From Pterobdella sp. o SKG-2022 (taxonomy: Eukaryota; Annelida; Clitellata; Hirudinida; Piscicolidae): 64,000 nt of DNA. The notes beneath the pieces were generated by a model. It saw only the letters and a list, made by a program, of their open reading frames with translations. It searched no databases and was not told the origin of the DNA. Every line of letters begins with the position of its first letter. The first letter of the stretch is position 1. The position numbers and the translations under genes were made by a program. Positions 38,075-49,639 of this stretch are shown one piece after another. The stretch spans positions 13,095,076-13,159,075 of the forward strand of contig OZ038320.1 in the NCBI GenBank assembly GCA_964035795.1, read 5' to 3'.

Positions 38075-41033
38075 ACAGTGAAACGAATTTGTGATGAAAT
38101 AAACCCAGACTTAACAGAGCTAAACAATTTAATTTACGCTACATCAAAAAATCTTCAATACAAATGGGGTATAAAATAAAAATTAATTACAATTAAGAAT
38201 AATATACTCATACCAAAATGGAAAAAAAATTAATGAATGAAATCGAGAACTATAGAAAAGATATTTTTTTACTCAGTAAATTAAAAAAAGAAAATAAAAT
38301 AATAAATTCAAAAAAAAAAAAAAATAGAAAGACTTTTAATCAAATAGCCATTACAAAGAAAAACTTGTACAAAAACTACAACTAAAAGCACAAAGATTAA
38401 GAAGCATAAATAAAAGATGTGACTTTCATAAACAGAATAAAATTTTTGAAAACAGATGCAAAAAGGTTTTACAGGGAAATCTCACGAGCCTCAACAGTTG
38501 TGAAGGAATCTACAACAGAGAAAGAAATGAAAACATTCAGGCAACATATTTGGAGTGAAAAGCAGTCCCACAATGAGTGTGTTCCATGGATAGAAGGCAT
38601 AATTCGGGACAACAAAAAGAAGCCTTGCCAACAATAGAGCAATATTGAAGAAAGTGAGGTGGCTGAAGCCCTGAAGAAGTCGCATAAGTGGAGGTCTCCT
38701 AGTGCCTAATTTTTGGTTAGACACTCTACAAGTTACACATAAATGTTTGGCTTCGAAGCTTAACAAAATCTTTGGAAACTCTAAAAATATTCCAACATGG
38801 ATATGTGAAGAGCACACATTTCTTATACCCAAGTGCGAAAAAACACAGCCCTGAAAAACTATCGCCCTATTACCTGCTTACCCACCACATATAAACTGCT
38901 CACGTCAATCATGGCAGAAAGAGTGCACAAGCACATCAAAGAAAATAAAATTTTTCCATTAGAGCAGAAAGGGTGTAGAAAAGAATCTTATAGCTATAGA
39001 TCAACTTTTGTTAAACAGAATGATTATGGAGAATATGAAAAGTAGAACCCGGAATCTAAGTACAACCTGGATTGACTACAAAAAGCCTTTGATAGTGTGC
39101 CTCATTCATGGATAATAAAATCTCTTCATCTCTATAACATCTCTCCTCTTTTCATCAATTTTCTTGCTTCAGCTATGAAACAATGGGAAACGACTCTTCT
39201 TTTATCGAAACCGAACGGTATTTTATCTTATGGTAATATCAAAATTAATAGTGGTATTTTATAAGGTGACTCTTTATCTCCACTCTATTTTGTCTGGCTC
39301 TATTCCTTTAACTAAAATAATTAATAATAGTCAATATGGGTATAAAATGAAAAATAATAAGATAAATCACTCATTTTATATAGACGATCTTAAATTATAT
39401 GCAAGTAACGATAACGAACTGGAGGGATTAATAAAAACGGTAAAGGTCTTTAGTGATTATATAAGTATGCAGTTTGGACTAGAAAAATGTGCAAAAGCCA
39501 GTTTCAAGGGAGGTAAACTAGTAAAAACTAGCAATATTATAACTGATAATAAAACCATAATAAAAGGAATTAGAACAAGAAACATCTTATAAGTATCTTG
39601 GTGTAGATGAAGGCGATGGAATACAACATGCAAAAATGAAGGAACAAATAAAAAAAGAATGCCTTAGAAGAGTGAGGTTAATTACAAAAACAGAACTTAA
39701 TGCAAAAAACAAAATATTAGCAGTTAATACTTTAGCACTACCGGTAATGACATTTAGTTACAAAATTATAAATTGGAATTTAAATAAACTTAAAAATATA
39801 GACATTAAGAAAAGAAAACTATTAACATGTCAACGAATGCATTACCCCTAAGCAGATGTTGCATGTCTCTACATCCCAAGAAACAAAGGTGCAAGAGGAC
39901 TGATGCACTTAGAACAATGTTACAAAACCACAACTAAAGGATTATACAATTATTTAACAAAAACTAAAGATTGGATGCTGAAATTAACACTACACCATGA
40001 ATGTTCAAAAAAAAGCCACTCAGTCGTCAAAGAATCAATGAAGTTTAAAAGGGAATTTGACATTGAGTTTGACTATCCCCAGCTCGAAGCGATTGAAGTT
40101 GCTCGGAAAGTAAAAAAAACGTTAAGCTAGAAGGCTTGAAACAACTTCAAGAGCGGTGGCATAACAAATCTCTTCATGGACAGTTTGCAGCAAGAGTCAA
40201 CAATTCTGATGTAGACAAAAAAGCAACTTATCAGTGGCTCATACTCTCAAGACTCAATCTGAAACAGAAAGATTTATAATTGCTGCACAAGATCAGAGTC
40301 TCTTAACCAAAAACTACCAGGCAAACATCATGCACAATGGCACAAAAGCCGAATGTAGATTTTTTGCTGATAAAGTCAAAACGATTGACCATCTTGTGTC
40401 TGGTTGTTCCATTTTGACCTCTGAAGAGTATAGAACCAGACAAGACAGAGTTGGGCAATACCTGCACTAGAAAATTTGCAATTTTTTTTTAGTAGATACT
40501 ACTAAAAATTGGTATGAGCACAGAAGGACCAGGCTTTACAATCCTCTGGGACTTCCCAATTCACACAGACCGCACAATCCAAGCTAATCGCCCAGACATT
40601 GCGGTCAAAGACAAACAAGGGAAAACGTGTTATCTTATAAACATGAGCTTACTATCGGACAAAAATGTAGCAGCCAAAGTCTTTATTAAAATGTCAAAAT
40701 ACAGACCTGGAGATTGAAGTGAGCAAAATGTGGAAGCTCAAAGTCAAAACTATCCCTTTGGTTGTAGGAGCATTAGGCCTTGTCACAAAAGGCACAGAAG
40801 AGCTCATAAATATAATACCAGGAAATCCTTCTCTCAGAGAAGTGAAGAAAATAGTTTTGACTAGCACAGCTCATGTGCTAAGAAGAGCTCTTTTTATCTA
40901 AATCGAATGTTTCATTCATCTTAGGATACTGGTAGTAACCTGATTATTGATCTCGAAATCAGCAAATCAAAAAGATAATAATAATAAAAAAAAAAAGCTA
41001 ATAATGATAGTAATAATATTAATAATTCGGCTT
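38075..41033 (+). mobile_element. R4/Dong-like LINE, copy 3 (longer 5' end)
   Basis: Starts upstream of RT: INPDLTELNNLIYATSKNLQ (~38100) and DAKRFYREIS...ETFR-type segment (~38455), then NYRPITCLPTTYKLLTSIMA, FYIDDLKLYASND (~39375), YKYLGVDEGD, MTFSYKIINWN, a C-terminal CRFFADKVKTIDHLVSGC (knuckle Cys2 replaced) and NRPDIAVKDK...CYLINMSL, VVGALGLVTKG. Several stops. Ends with an AT-rich AATAATAAT tail (40970-41033). Confidence 0.8.
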
Positions 41034-42566
41034 AAAAAAATGTGCAAAGATAACCATAATTAAAGGTAAAATGGTGAGAAGCTCCAACATCAGTCTGAAT
41101 GAGCAAACGCATATAAAAAAATTATCCAATACCGAATCGTACAAATACCTAGGGGTCGAAGAGTCATTTAATGTACACCAAAAAAAATGACAGAAATTAA
41201 AAATGGAATATTACCGAAGGTTAAGAATGATACTGGGTACAGAACTGAGCTCGCCAAATAAAATCATGGCAATAAATAGCTTGGGTATACCAGTTTTATC
41301 CTATAGCTTTGGCATGGTAAACTGATCAAAAACTAATGTACGAGGTAAAGACAGAAAAACAAGAAAAATACTGACTTTGTTCAAAATGCATCAACCTCAA
41401 GCTGACACAGAAAGACTCTACGTTCCTAGATCAGAAAGAGGAAGGGGAGTGTTGCTGGTAGAATCCCACTTTTACACAATTCTCGCTGGCCTGAAAATGT
41501 ATTTAAAGAAACAAACTACTCCTTTAATGTGTGCAGTAACAGAACACGAAGAATCAAAAAAGTTTCTTCGAAATAAATAAAAAAGTGAGAAGAGCGTTTA
41601 ATTTGTACTTTGAGAATACAGTTTCTCAAAAAAATGTTCACCCAATCACGGCAGCTCGAAAAACAAAACACATCGTTGAAAGAAACTCATGAAGGAAATT
41701 CAAAACAAATACAAAAGAAAACCTCTGCAAGTGTCAGCATGCACAAACCCTTGAAAGTGAACAAATAGACAGAAAAAAATCCATTGCATAGCTTCGGAGC
41801 GCTGGGTTGAAAGAAACAACTGAGAGCCTCATAATTGCCGCCCAAGATCAGACGCTTGCAACAAATTATTATTTAAAAAAATATTGAAAAAAAGCTTTGA
41901 TCCAAATTGTAGGCTTTGCAAAACTCACCCTGAAACAATGTCACACACAGTTTCAGGATGCCCAATGCTGGCAAAGCACGAGTACCTAAAGCGCCACAAC
42001 AGAGTCGTTAAATTCATCCACTGAACAGTATGTAAGACACATGGATTTGAAGTTAAAAATAAGAGGTTCGAGCATAAAATTCGACCAGTGACAAAAAAAG
42101 ACGAACTAACTGTATTATGGGAGAGTTCAGTACACACAGATAGAAGTATAAAAGCAAATAAACCAGACATAGTAGTTAAAGATGCAAAAGAGGGAGTGGT
42201 CTCTGATTGATATCTCAGTGCCATCAGACACCAACATAGTGTCAAAAACATCTGAGAAAATTTGCAAGTACCGTGATCTGCAAATAGAGATATCATGATG
42301 CTGGAACATGAATACAAAAGTAGTTCCAATAGTTGTGGGCGCGTTAGGAACAGTCGGAAAAGATTCAGGTCTCAAACTTTCGACGCTTCCTGGCTTGCCT
42401 AGAATGTATGAAATCCAGAAAACAGCGCTTATGGGCACGGTGCACACCTTAAAAAGAGTTTTGGCCCGAAATGAATAGCATTGGACTCTACTACCCTAGG
42501 GTTTTGGTAAGACTCCGGTAGTAGTTTCAATTCCAAGTAAGTATACTGTGTTTAAAAAAAAAAAAA
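41034..42566 (+). mobile_element. R4/Dong-like LINE, copy 4 (close relative of copy 2)
   Basis: Very similar to copy 2 from its 36527 position to its 3' end, including the 3' UTR ATTGGACTCTACTACCCTAG. 5'-truncated just after the RT YMDD region. Carries more damage than copy 2. Ends with an A-rich tail at 42550-42566. Confidence 0.8.
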
Positions 42567-43619
42567 AAACAAAAATAATAGAACTATGTTAAGTGTGATG
42601 TATTTTTTTCTTGTTTTAGTGAATAATTTTATTTTCATTATTTTCTTTTTTTAGAATTATCAAAAACAAATAAGATAATTTCATAAAAGCTTGCATTTTC
42701 GTATAATATTTTTTCAGTATTTTGACCATTCAAAGACATCTTTGCTTTTTATTGGCTCGTTCTGGATAGTTGTGAGAGTTTGAGGTTTCTTATTTGCATG
42801 AAAGGAATGGATTTTTATTTCAAATTAAAAAAAAATTTGTTTCTTATATTTTTAAAGGTTTTTTATTGTGTGAGTAGTGAGTGATGTTAAGGGTTTGAAA
42901 AATAGTAACTCAAGAATAGTTCAAAATCTAGAGTTTATTTTCTGTTATTTCTGAACTTTTGGAAATGATATTTTTTAAACTGTTGAAAATACATACATAA
43001 GAGTATTCATTTATTTTATGATTATTTTTATTTCTTACTATTTTATCTTTGAATAAATTTTTAGTAATATTTTGCATATTAATAAAAATGAAAATTTTAT
43101 TTTCTTATTATTATTATAATTATAATTATTTGTAGAGCGCGCAGTTTGCAAACTAAGTTCGCTGCAGAAGCGCTTAATTAGTTTTAATACCAATATTTAT
43201 ATTGTTATATTGCTACTAAAATAATTATTATCATTCAACATTTTATGTGGTATTCATATCATTTGAAAATTTAATAAAATATTTTTATGGTTTTGACTTC
43301 AATCTCTTTTTTTCTATTAGTTACTGCTCGTTATATCGTTTTTATTATTCCCAGTTTATTTTTCCAAATGATACTCATTATTTTTTAATTAATATTTTAT
43401 TTATTATATTTCTAGCCAATTTTAAACTTTTTCTCAGTTGTTTGAAGCTTTTATTTTGGTTTAATACAAATGTGTTTAGTATTGAACTGAATAACATGAA
43501 AGTTTCTAACCGTAAAATTATTCTTTATTATATTCTATAAAATATATTCACTTTTAAATAGTACTTTTTTTTATTGAAAAAAATATATCATAATAATAAT
43601 TCAAATTCATCGCTGCCTT
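42567..43619. other. AT-rich spacer between LINEs
   Basis: No gene recognised. It contains an inverted CR1/L2 tail (43125-43175, separate entry) and a hydrophobic plus-strand frame at 43247-43540 without features of a real protein. Confidence 0.5.
43125..43175 (-). mobile_element. CR1/L2-type 3' tail fragment
   Basis: On the minus strand it reads GCAGCGAACTTAGTTTGCAA then ACTGCGCGCTCTACAAATAA and AT-rich trinucleotides, matching the 3' end of the LINE at 23500-23560. Only the last ~50 bp remain, so it could be a severely truncated LINE or a SINE sharing its tail. Confidence 0.6.
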
Positions 43620-46600
43620 TGCGGGTAAGCTCCTTGTTAAGAGCAAAGGAGACAGCTCTGACAGAAAACATTTGCCAGTTAGGCTAAAAAATGAAATCTG
43701 ACGAAAAGAAGCATGCTCCAAATAGATGAAAATATAAATAATATTTTGATCAGCGGCGTCAAGCTGGCCCACCCTTGCCCGGCAGAATGTTCTTGAGACA
43801 GCAGGAGAGTACAGGTCGCTAAGCTATGACTGCTAGAGTAGAAAAAAAAATTCTCTGAAAATGAAAATATGATTCTTAGAAAACGCTACCATAAAAGTGA
43901 CTTCGAGATGAGAGGGTATAGAAAAAGTATATTCAGGTTTTGGAGCGAGAGAAGACAGGACGAAACATCGGAACAGAGGCTAGCCGACCAAGTACGAACA
44001 ATACTAAAAAGCAACTAATTTACAGAAGTTGGATTCGAAAAATTGAAAAAATTTAAATCAGGAAAAAATACATGACACAAATGAAGTATATGTAAATACC
44101 ATCAACCAGAATAAACAAGAGCACGACAATGTCATTACAGAAAAGAACGAAGAATTGAGTACACAAACTTTTCTCAACGCACAACAGAGAATTGTAAAAG
44201 AATTGGTATTATCTGAGCTTAAAAAGATGAGAATTGGAGAAAAATTGACAATGCAACCTATAAATATCGAGCAGCTAAGTCAAAGCTAACGAAGAAATAG
44301 AGACTGTCAATCGGGTACCAAAAAAGTTAAACACAAAAAATCTAAAAATAAACAAATAAACTCATTTTTTCTGGTGCTTATAAGGTTACTAGCAGACTTG
44401 GTCTCAAGCCCAATAAAAAAGATGGAGCTACTAAGCGAAACAAATCAGCTGCAAGAAAACGGCTAAAAAAATAAATGAATATCTGCAGAAAAGATTTGTC
44501 TACAGCTACAGAAATAGGGAACAATAGGAAACACATGAATAATGATAGGTAAATACGAAAAAAAACATAAAATTATAGAGAGAAAAGCAGCTCATGTGCG
44601 AGAGATTCTGAGGCAAAGAATTATTGCTTGTAGAGAAAAAATAAGACGATTTTGAAATTGAAATCAAAAGTATCAACAAAATAGGTTGTTTCTAAAAGCC
44701 AAAAAAAATTCTTTGGGTAAATTGATAGCAAACACAGACAAATAATCTTCCTCCAGAACCGAAAGAAACAACCAATTTTTGGGCTCGAATATGCAGGGAA
44801 GAACACAACCACTGCAAGTCAGCAAAATGGGTGGAAGATCTCAAAACAGAGCTTATTGATGTCAAACCACAAAATGAGTTGACAATATCAAAGAAAGTGT
44901 TACCCAAAATACTTGGAAAAATGAGACCATGGAAAGCATTTGGACCTGACAACATATAAGCATATTGAATTAAAAAGTTTGTGTCAATGCATGAAAGAAT
45001 AGGGAGTCAAATGATTGAAATGCTCAAAACTGGATTACTGTTTCTTGGTTGCTATTTAGAAAAACTGTACTGATTCCGAAAGGTTACACTGAAGGTAACA
45101 TATCAGCAAACTACAGACTCATTACGTCAGCTGGAAACTATTAACTGGTAGAATTACTGATTATCTTCTCAGTTTTTTTAAGAAAAAAAAAGAATGTTTT
45201 GAGAACAGAAAGCGTTTGACAGAAAAACTACAAGGGCAGAGCACCTGCTTTTGATAGATAAAGCAATATTGGTTGAATGTAAATCACGTAAAACTAGCCT
45301 GGCAATGGGATGATTGATTACAAAAAGGTACACTCTTTGATAAAAAAATATGAAAGAACCGAAGATAGCTGACAGCGCCAGGAGGTTGATAAGAAACAGT
45401 TTGGGACAATGAAACACCAAACTAAAAACCTTACAAGAAAAACAGCTGAGAACAATAAGAATAAAGAAGGGGATCTTCCAAGGCCACAATTTTTCTCCCC
45501 CATGTCACTTCTCTTGAAAATGCTGTTGAAAAAACCTTAAGCAGGGTACAAGTTCCAAAGCACTAAAGTCAACCATCTTTTATACATAGACGAATTATAA
45601 GTATAGGCTAAAAACAGACCAGAGCTAAAGTGCATGATTGACATGGTCAGGACATATGACGATGATGTGGGAATGGAATTTAGGTTTGATAAGAGTGCTA
45701 TAATAAAATTAAAAAAGAGAAAGTTAGAAAGCAAAAAGGCTATTAAACTGTCAAATGCTAAAGAAATTCAGTCTATAACTACCAATGGGGACTTACGCTG
45801 TTTGGGCGTTCTGGAATGTGACACAGTTAAACATAAGAAAATGAAAAAAATTGTGTCTTAAATGTACAAACGCCGTTTAGTCAAGTTGCTGAAAAGTCAG
45901 CTAAATTCTGGGAATTTGATAAAGGCCATCTATACATGTGCTTTACCTATTACGACCTACTCAGCCGGAATCTTGAATTAGACAAAAGATGAACTTAAAA
46001 TCGAACCGCATAACTAGGAAGCAGCTAACCATGTTTTACCCAAGATCCGATGCAGATCGACTTTACCTAGATCGAAGTCTAGGTTGGAGAGGTGTAAAAA
46101 GTATATTTAATTCAGTGAGAAGAGAAGAAAGGCAGCTTGGTGAATATATGATGAACTCATCTGAGATTGTGATGAAAGATGTAGAAAAGAGATTGAACGT
46201 CAAAGTTAAGGCTGATGAAATTTATGATAGATGCGAAAAATGAAATGGAAAGCCTATGCATGGACGATTCGAGAAACAGATGGCACTCAAATGCTGCATC
46301 GGGTCACGGTTGTGGTTAAAAAGAGGTATCCTGAATAAAAAAACTTACAGTTTGGTAGTTGCCGCGCAAGAACAAGCCTTAAGAACAAATTACAGATAGG
46401 TAAAACTTGAGAAAAATGGATCGTCACCAACATGCAGAGTGTGCAAACAGAAAGACGAAACGGTTTCGCACATAGTTTCAAAGTAACAAAAAATGACACG
46501 ATAAAGTGGCAACAGCGGTACACTGGAGTCTAGCCAAAAAATATGCTTTCAACTACAGTGAGAAATGGTATCAGCGTGGAGCTGAAAAATTCTTAAAGAA

Positions 46601-47007
46601 CAAAGAAGCCAAACTCATGTGGGACCAAAACATTTTTACTGCCCACATTATTGAAGCTAGAAGACCCGACATTGTTCCTGTCGAGAAAAAATCAAAAAAA
46701 TGCTTTTTGATAGATATAGCTGTGCCAGGTGACGTGGTCGTAAAAAAAAAAAATAATAATAATAATAAGTACAGAGGCCTATGCAAAAAAATACGAAAAG
46801 GTCGAATGTAAAATAGTTCCCATAGTGATAAGAACTCTAGGTGCTCATTTCTTTTTTTGGAATAAAGCTATTTTTAAAAACGATTCAAAAAGCAGCCATC
46901 TTAGGGTCAGCAAGGTTTTTGAAAATGTTTCAAGTGTGCCTAGGTTGTAAGTCGCAACTCGCTTCCAAACACAACTACTGCTTCAAAGTAATGAAAAAAA
47001 AGAAGAA
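43620..47007 (+). mobile_element. R4/Dong-like LINE, copy 5 (most 5' sequence)
   Basis: Retains N-terminal wording: MRGYRKSIFRFWSERR and TSEQRLADQVRTILKSN (~43910-44020). Continues through a damaged RT, KCMIDMVRTYDDDVGMEFRF (~45630), YPRSDADRLYLDRSLGWRG (~46035), a knuckle with CRVCKQKDETVSHIVSK (last Cys lost), then ARRPDIVPVEKK...CFLIDIAVPGD (~46660-46735), the best-preserved endonuclease core in the window. Many stops. 3' UTR ends near 47007. Confidence 0.75.
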
Positions 47008-47190
47008 AATAATAATAAAGGATACTTTTCAGCTGGGACACATATGCCGCAAAGACCCACCGGCCAAAAATATCTTGAAAAATGCCTTAAAGAAGTCTAA
47101 GAGAAAAAGAGGCAGAACACCTTCAACTCTTTTCAATACCTTAATGAATGAGTTCCTTCAAAATAAACATGGAAAACATTGAAAAAACTG
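47008..47190 (+). mobile_element. 3' coding fragment of another LINE
   Basis: Frame QLGHICRKDPPAKNILK...KSKRKRGRTPSTLFNTLMNE resembles the 'GH..R......R.RGRP..T....' C-terminal region of endonuclease-type LINEs. Short and truncated at both sides. Confidence 0.4.
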
Positions 47191-47262
47191 ATAAAGATGC
47201 GTATCGAGAAATTATTAGGACTCATTGTCTACTGTGATTATGTCTTAAAACGAAAATTAATT

Positions 47263-47283
47263 ATATATATATATATATATATG
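47263..47283. repeat. (AT)n microsatellite
   Basis: About 20 bp of pure AT dinucleotide just upstream of the third BPI-like fragment. Confidence 0.8.
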
Positions 47284-47343
47284 TTCAAAATTTCATATAT
47301 ATAAAAATTCAAAATTTTCATTATTTTACTTTGGCTATAAAAT

Positions 47344-47785
47344 TATTAGTATTCTATCTATTTATTCGGAAAATTTCAGATTCAAGCAAATACTTTTCCT
47401 CAAAGTTCTTCTCAGAAATGTTGACAGAATATTCATTAACCGATGGGGTAAGATAAATTTATATAATAATCAAATGTTTATCGTATAAAACTATGGATAT
47501 TCGTTACAGCATCTCATTTTTGGATTCAAAACCTTGGATTTTTATTGAGAAGAATGGAACTTGAAAAAAGAATAGAAATACTTTAGATTTTTTGCAACTA
47601 TTAACAAATTTCAATAAAGCATTCAAATGATTTTGTTTTTTTTTTTCAAAAATATTAATCGTAATTTTTCACGTGTTTCAAACGATTTCTCAGGAAACAG
47701 CATTTAAGGAGTACATGATACAGAAAATGATATAAAAACATTAAAAACTTCGTACAAGAATCTAGCAAAAAACTTGAAGACCTTT
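47344..47785 (+). pseudogene. Fragment of a third BPI-like gene copy (copy C)
   Basis: Homologous to 32690-33135 of copy A. It holds one complete exon (47380-47447) reading SSKYFSSKFFSEMLTEYSLT plus DG with donor GGG/gtaag; copies A and B have SSKYLAAKFFPEILTEYSLT. The following intron is almost identical to those of copies A and B. Terminal exon 2 (47694-47735) is also present, with its own 3' end. Truncated on both sides: by LINE and microsatellite DNA on the left, unrelated sequence after a T-run on the right. Confidence 0.8.
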
Positions 47786-48289
47786 TTTTTCGACCACACA
47801 TTAAACCATAATTTCATTGACTTGCTAGCAGAGACCTTGATTTATGGGTTCAGTACCAATGAAGCTTTTATATGCTAGTGAAACAGACCAATATAGGAAG
47901 TGGTTTAAACAAATTCAAAATTTCCGCGTAATTTTTAAAGAAAAAGTTGTGTGTCAGTGACACAAAGATCTTGATACGGATACTACTCTAGTATAAATGC
48001 TCTAATAAGCACAAGATCAAGTGACCTTTTCATTAAGTTAGCTTAAGCAAAGAAAAAATTCCAAAACATGTTTTTCATTAAAAAAAAATTGATTATAGTG
48101 CAAGACTATTTAGAAAAAAATTTTTTAAAGGTTTTCTGAAGCTAAGCTTGAAAAACTATGATATCGACCTTGACTCGTGCGAGAGGCGATAAGTAAAACA
48201 ATAAATATGGGTAAAAATAGTTTTGAAAATTCAAAAAGGCTTGAAGAACAAATTAGAGTAAGCTAGACTGAAAGGTAATATCTGACAAT
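47786..48289. other. Unassigned spacer
   Basis: No gene or repeat recognised. A few words (TGCTAGCAGAGACCTTGATT) have normal composition, but the frames are short. Confidence 0.4.
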
Positions 48290-49295
48290 GAAGTGCTAAT
48301 GGACCAACAGCTGCATGGAAATGTAATTGAACTTTTATTTGCTCACTATGGGCCACTATTGATTATCCATTCCTTGATTATCCATGATGACAACAAAAAA
48401 ATTGTTAGTTCAACTAAAGAGCAATCAGAAATAATGAAAAATTACTTTAACAAAATTCTAGCTTTAGAAAACATAACTGACGAAAAAACACAATACAATC
48501 CATGCCCAATGTCCACACCCTTCACCAAAAAAGAAATAAATGAAGCTGCAGAGGGATTAAGGAATGGGAAAAATGCAGAAATTGACAACATCAATAATGA
48601 GCTAATTAAATATGCTGCAAACGACATACATGCACAGATAGCAGAAATCTTCAACCAAATGGCAATAACAGGAAAACTCCCATCAAAAATTAAAACTGGG
48701 ATTTCAACTCCACTACAAATACTAGGTAAGAAAAAAGGTCCTTACTATCTGTAATCAGAAAAATACTTGACATTTGCCTTATCAAACGATGCTGGTCAAA
48801 ATTGAAAAGCCTTATACCACCAGAACAAGCAGCATACCAACCAGGCGTAGCACCACTGAACACGTGTTTGGGATTAAAAAACTAGCAGAGAAGGCTATAA
48901 AATTGAGCAACTACAAAAAATACATTTTCATGCTTGACATGCCCAAAGCCTAAGGCTCAGTAAACAAGAAAATGCTAATGAACCACCGAGAACAACTGCT
49001 AAAACGTGATGAAATGCATCCTCTGAGCATTCTGATACACAAAACTTCACTGCAAATCAAAATCAATAATCAGCTCAGTGGCAAAATACAAACAACCACC
49101 AGCATCACCCAAAAAGATTGCTTAAATGCAATTCTTTTCATCTTTTACCTATCATCATGCCTCAATAATCAAAAACAAACAAATAACATACAACCAAATA
49201 ATAACAATACACAACATTTCTTCATCGAACCAAAATATGCCGATGGTATCGTCTGGATCACAACATCAAAACATGAAGTTGAACGCGTCAAAGCA
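48290..49295 (+). mobile_element. Non-LTR retrotransposon RT fragment
   Basis: PFTKKEINEAAEGLRNGKNA then DNINNELIKYAANDIHAQIA, EIFNQMAITGKLPSKIK, PLQILGKKKGP, QAAYQPGVAPLNTCL (damaged), FMLDMPKA (the usual SKAFDTV motif damaged) and SITQKDCLNAILFIFYL (QGD is QKD), KYADGIVWIT (YADD is YADG). Motif order is that of an RT. The catalytic substitutions and frameshifts make it dead. Distinct from the R4-like family. Confidence 0.7.
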
Positions 49296-49299
49296 AATA

Positions 49300-49622
49300 T
49301 CCTTAGGTATTTTTGGGTTTTTTCGAGCTTTCAGACTTCTAAGATGAGACCCTCAAAACTAGAGGTTTTACTAGGTTTCAGTGCCTCGAGTGAATCTGTG
49401 ATCTCCTTACTAAATTTGGCAGTACTAATTTCTGGGTTGTCGGGTAGAATGAGCCCGAAAACCTTGGTTGGCAATTGGTCGACTCCCGCCCGCTTCAAGC
49501 CAGACAGCTTTTGGCCAAAAAAGTGCTATGACCCGTTGTGGACTGTCACTTCAATTGGGTGCTTGAAGCTAGGTCAAAAGCCGAAAGCAAAGCCCGTACT
49601 CTTATGCACCAAAACATTTTAA
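49300..49622 (+). other. Unassigned less-AT-rich block
   Basis: Open frame on the plus strand, fused to the previous RT frame, reading ...LSGRMSPKTLVGNWSTPARF and ending ...KPVLLCTKTF. Base composition is less AT-rich than its neighbours and the sequence resembles nothing else in the window. It may be part of another repeat; function unknown. Confidence 0.3.
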
Positions 49623-49639
49623 ATCATTAAAACTAAAAA

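Noticed and set aside
43247..43540. 97-residue hydrophobic plus-strand frame
   Set aside because: Phe/Ile/Leu/Asn-rich with no start context, splice partner or similarity; expected from AT-rich DNA.
45178..45503. Minus-strand frames of about 100 residues
   Set aside because: Shadows of R4-like copy 5, which is on the plus strand.
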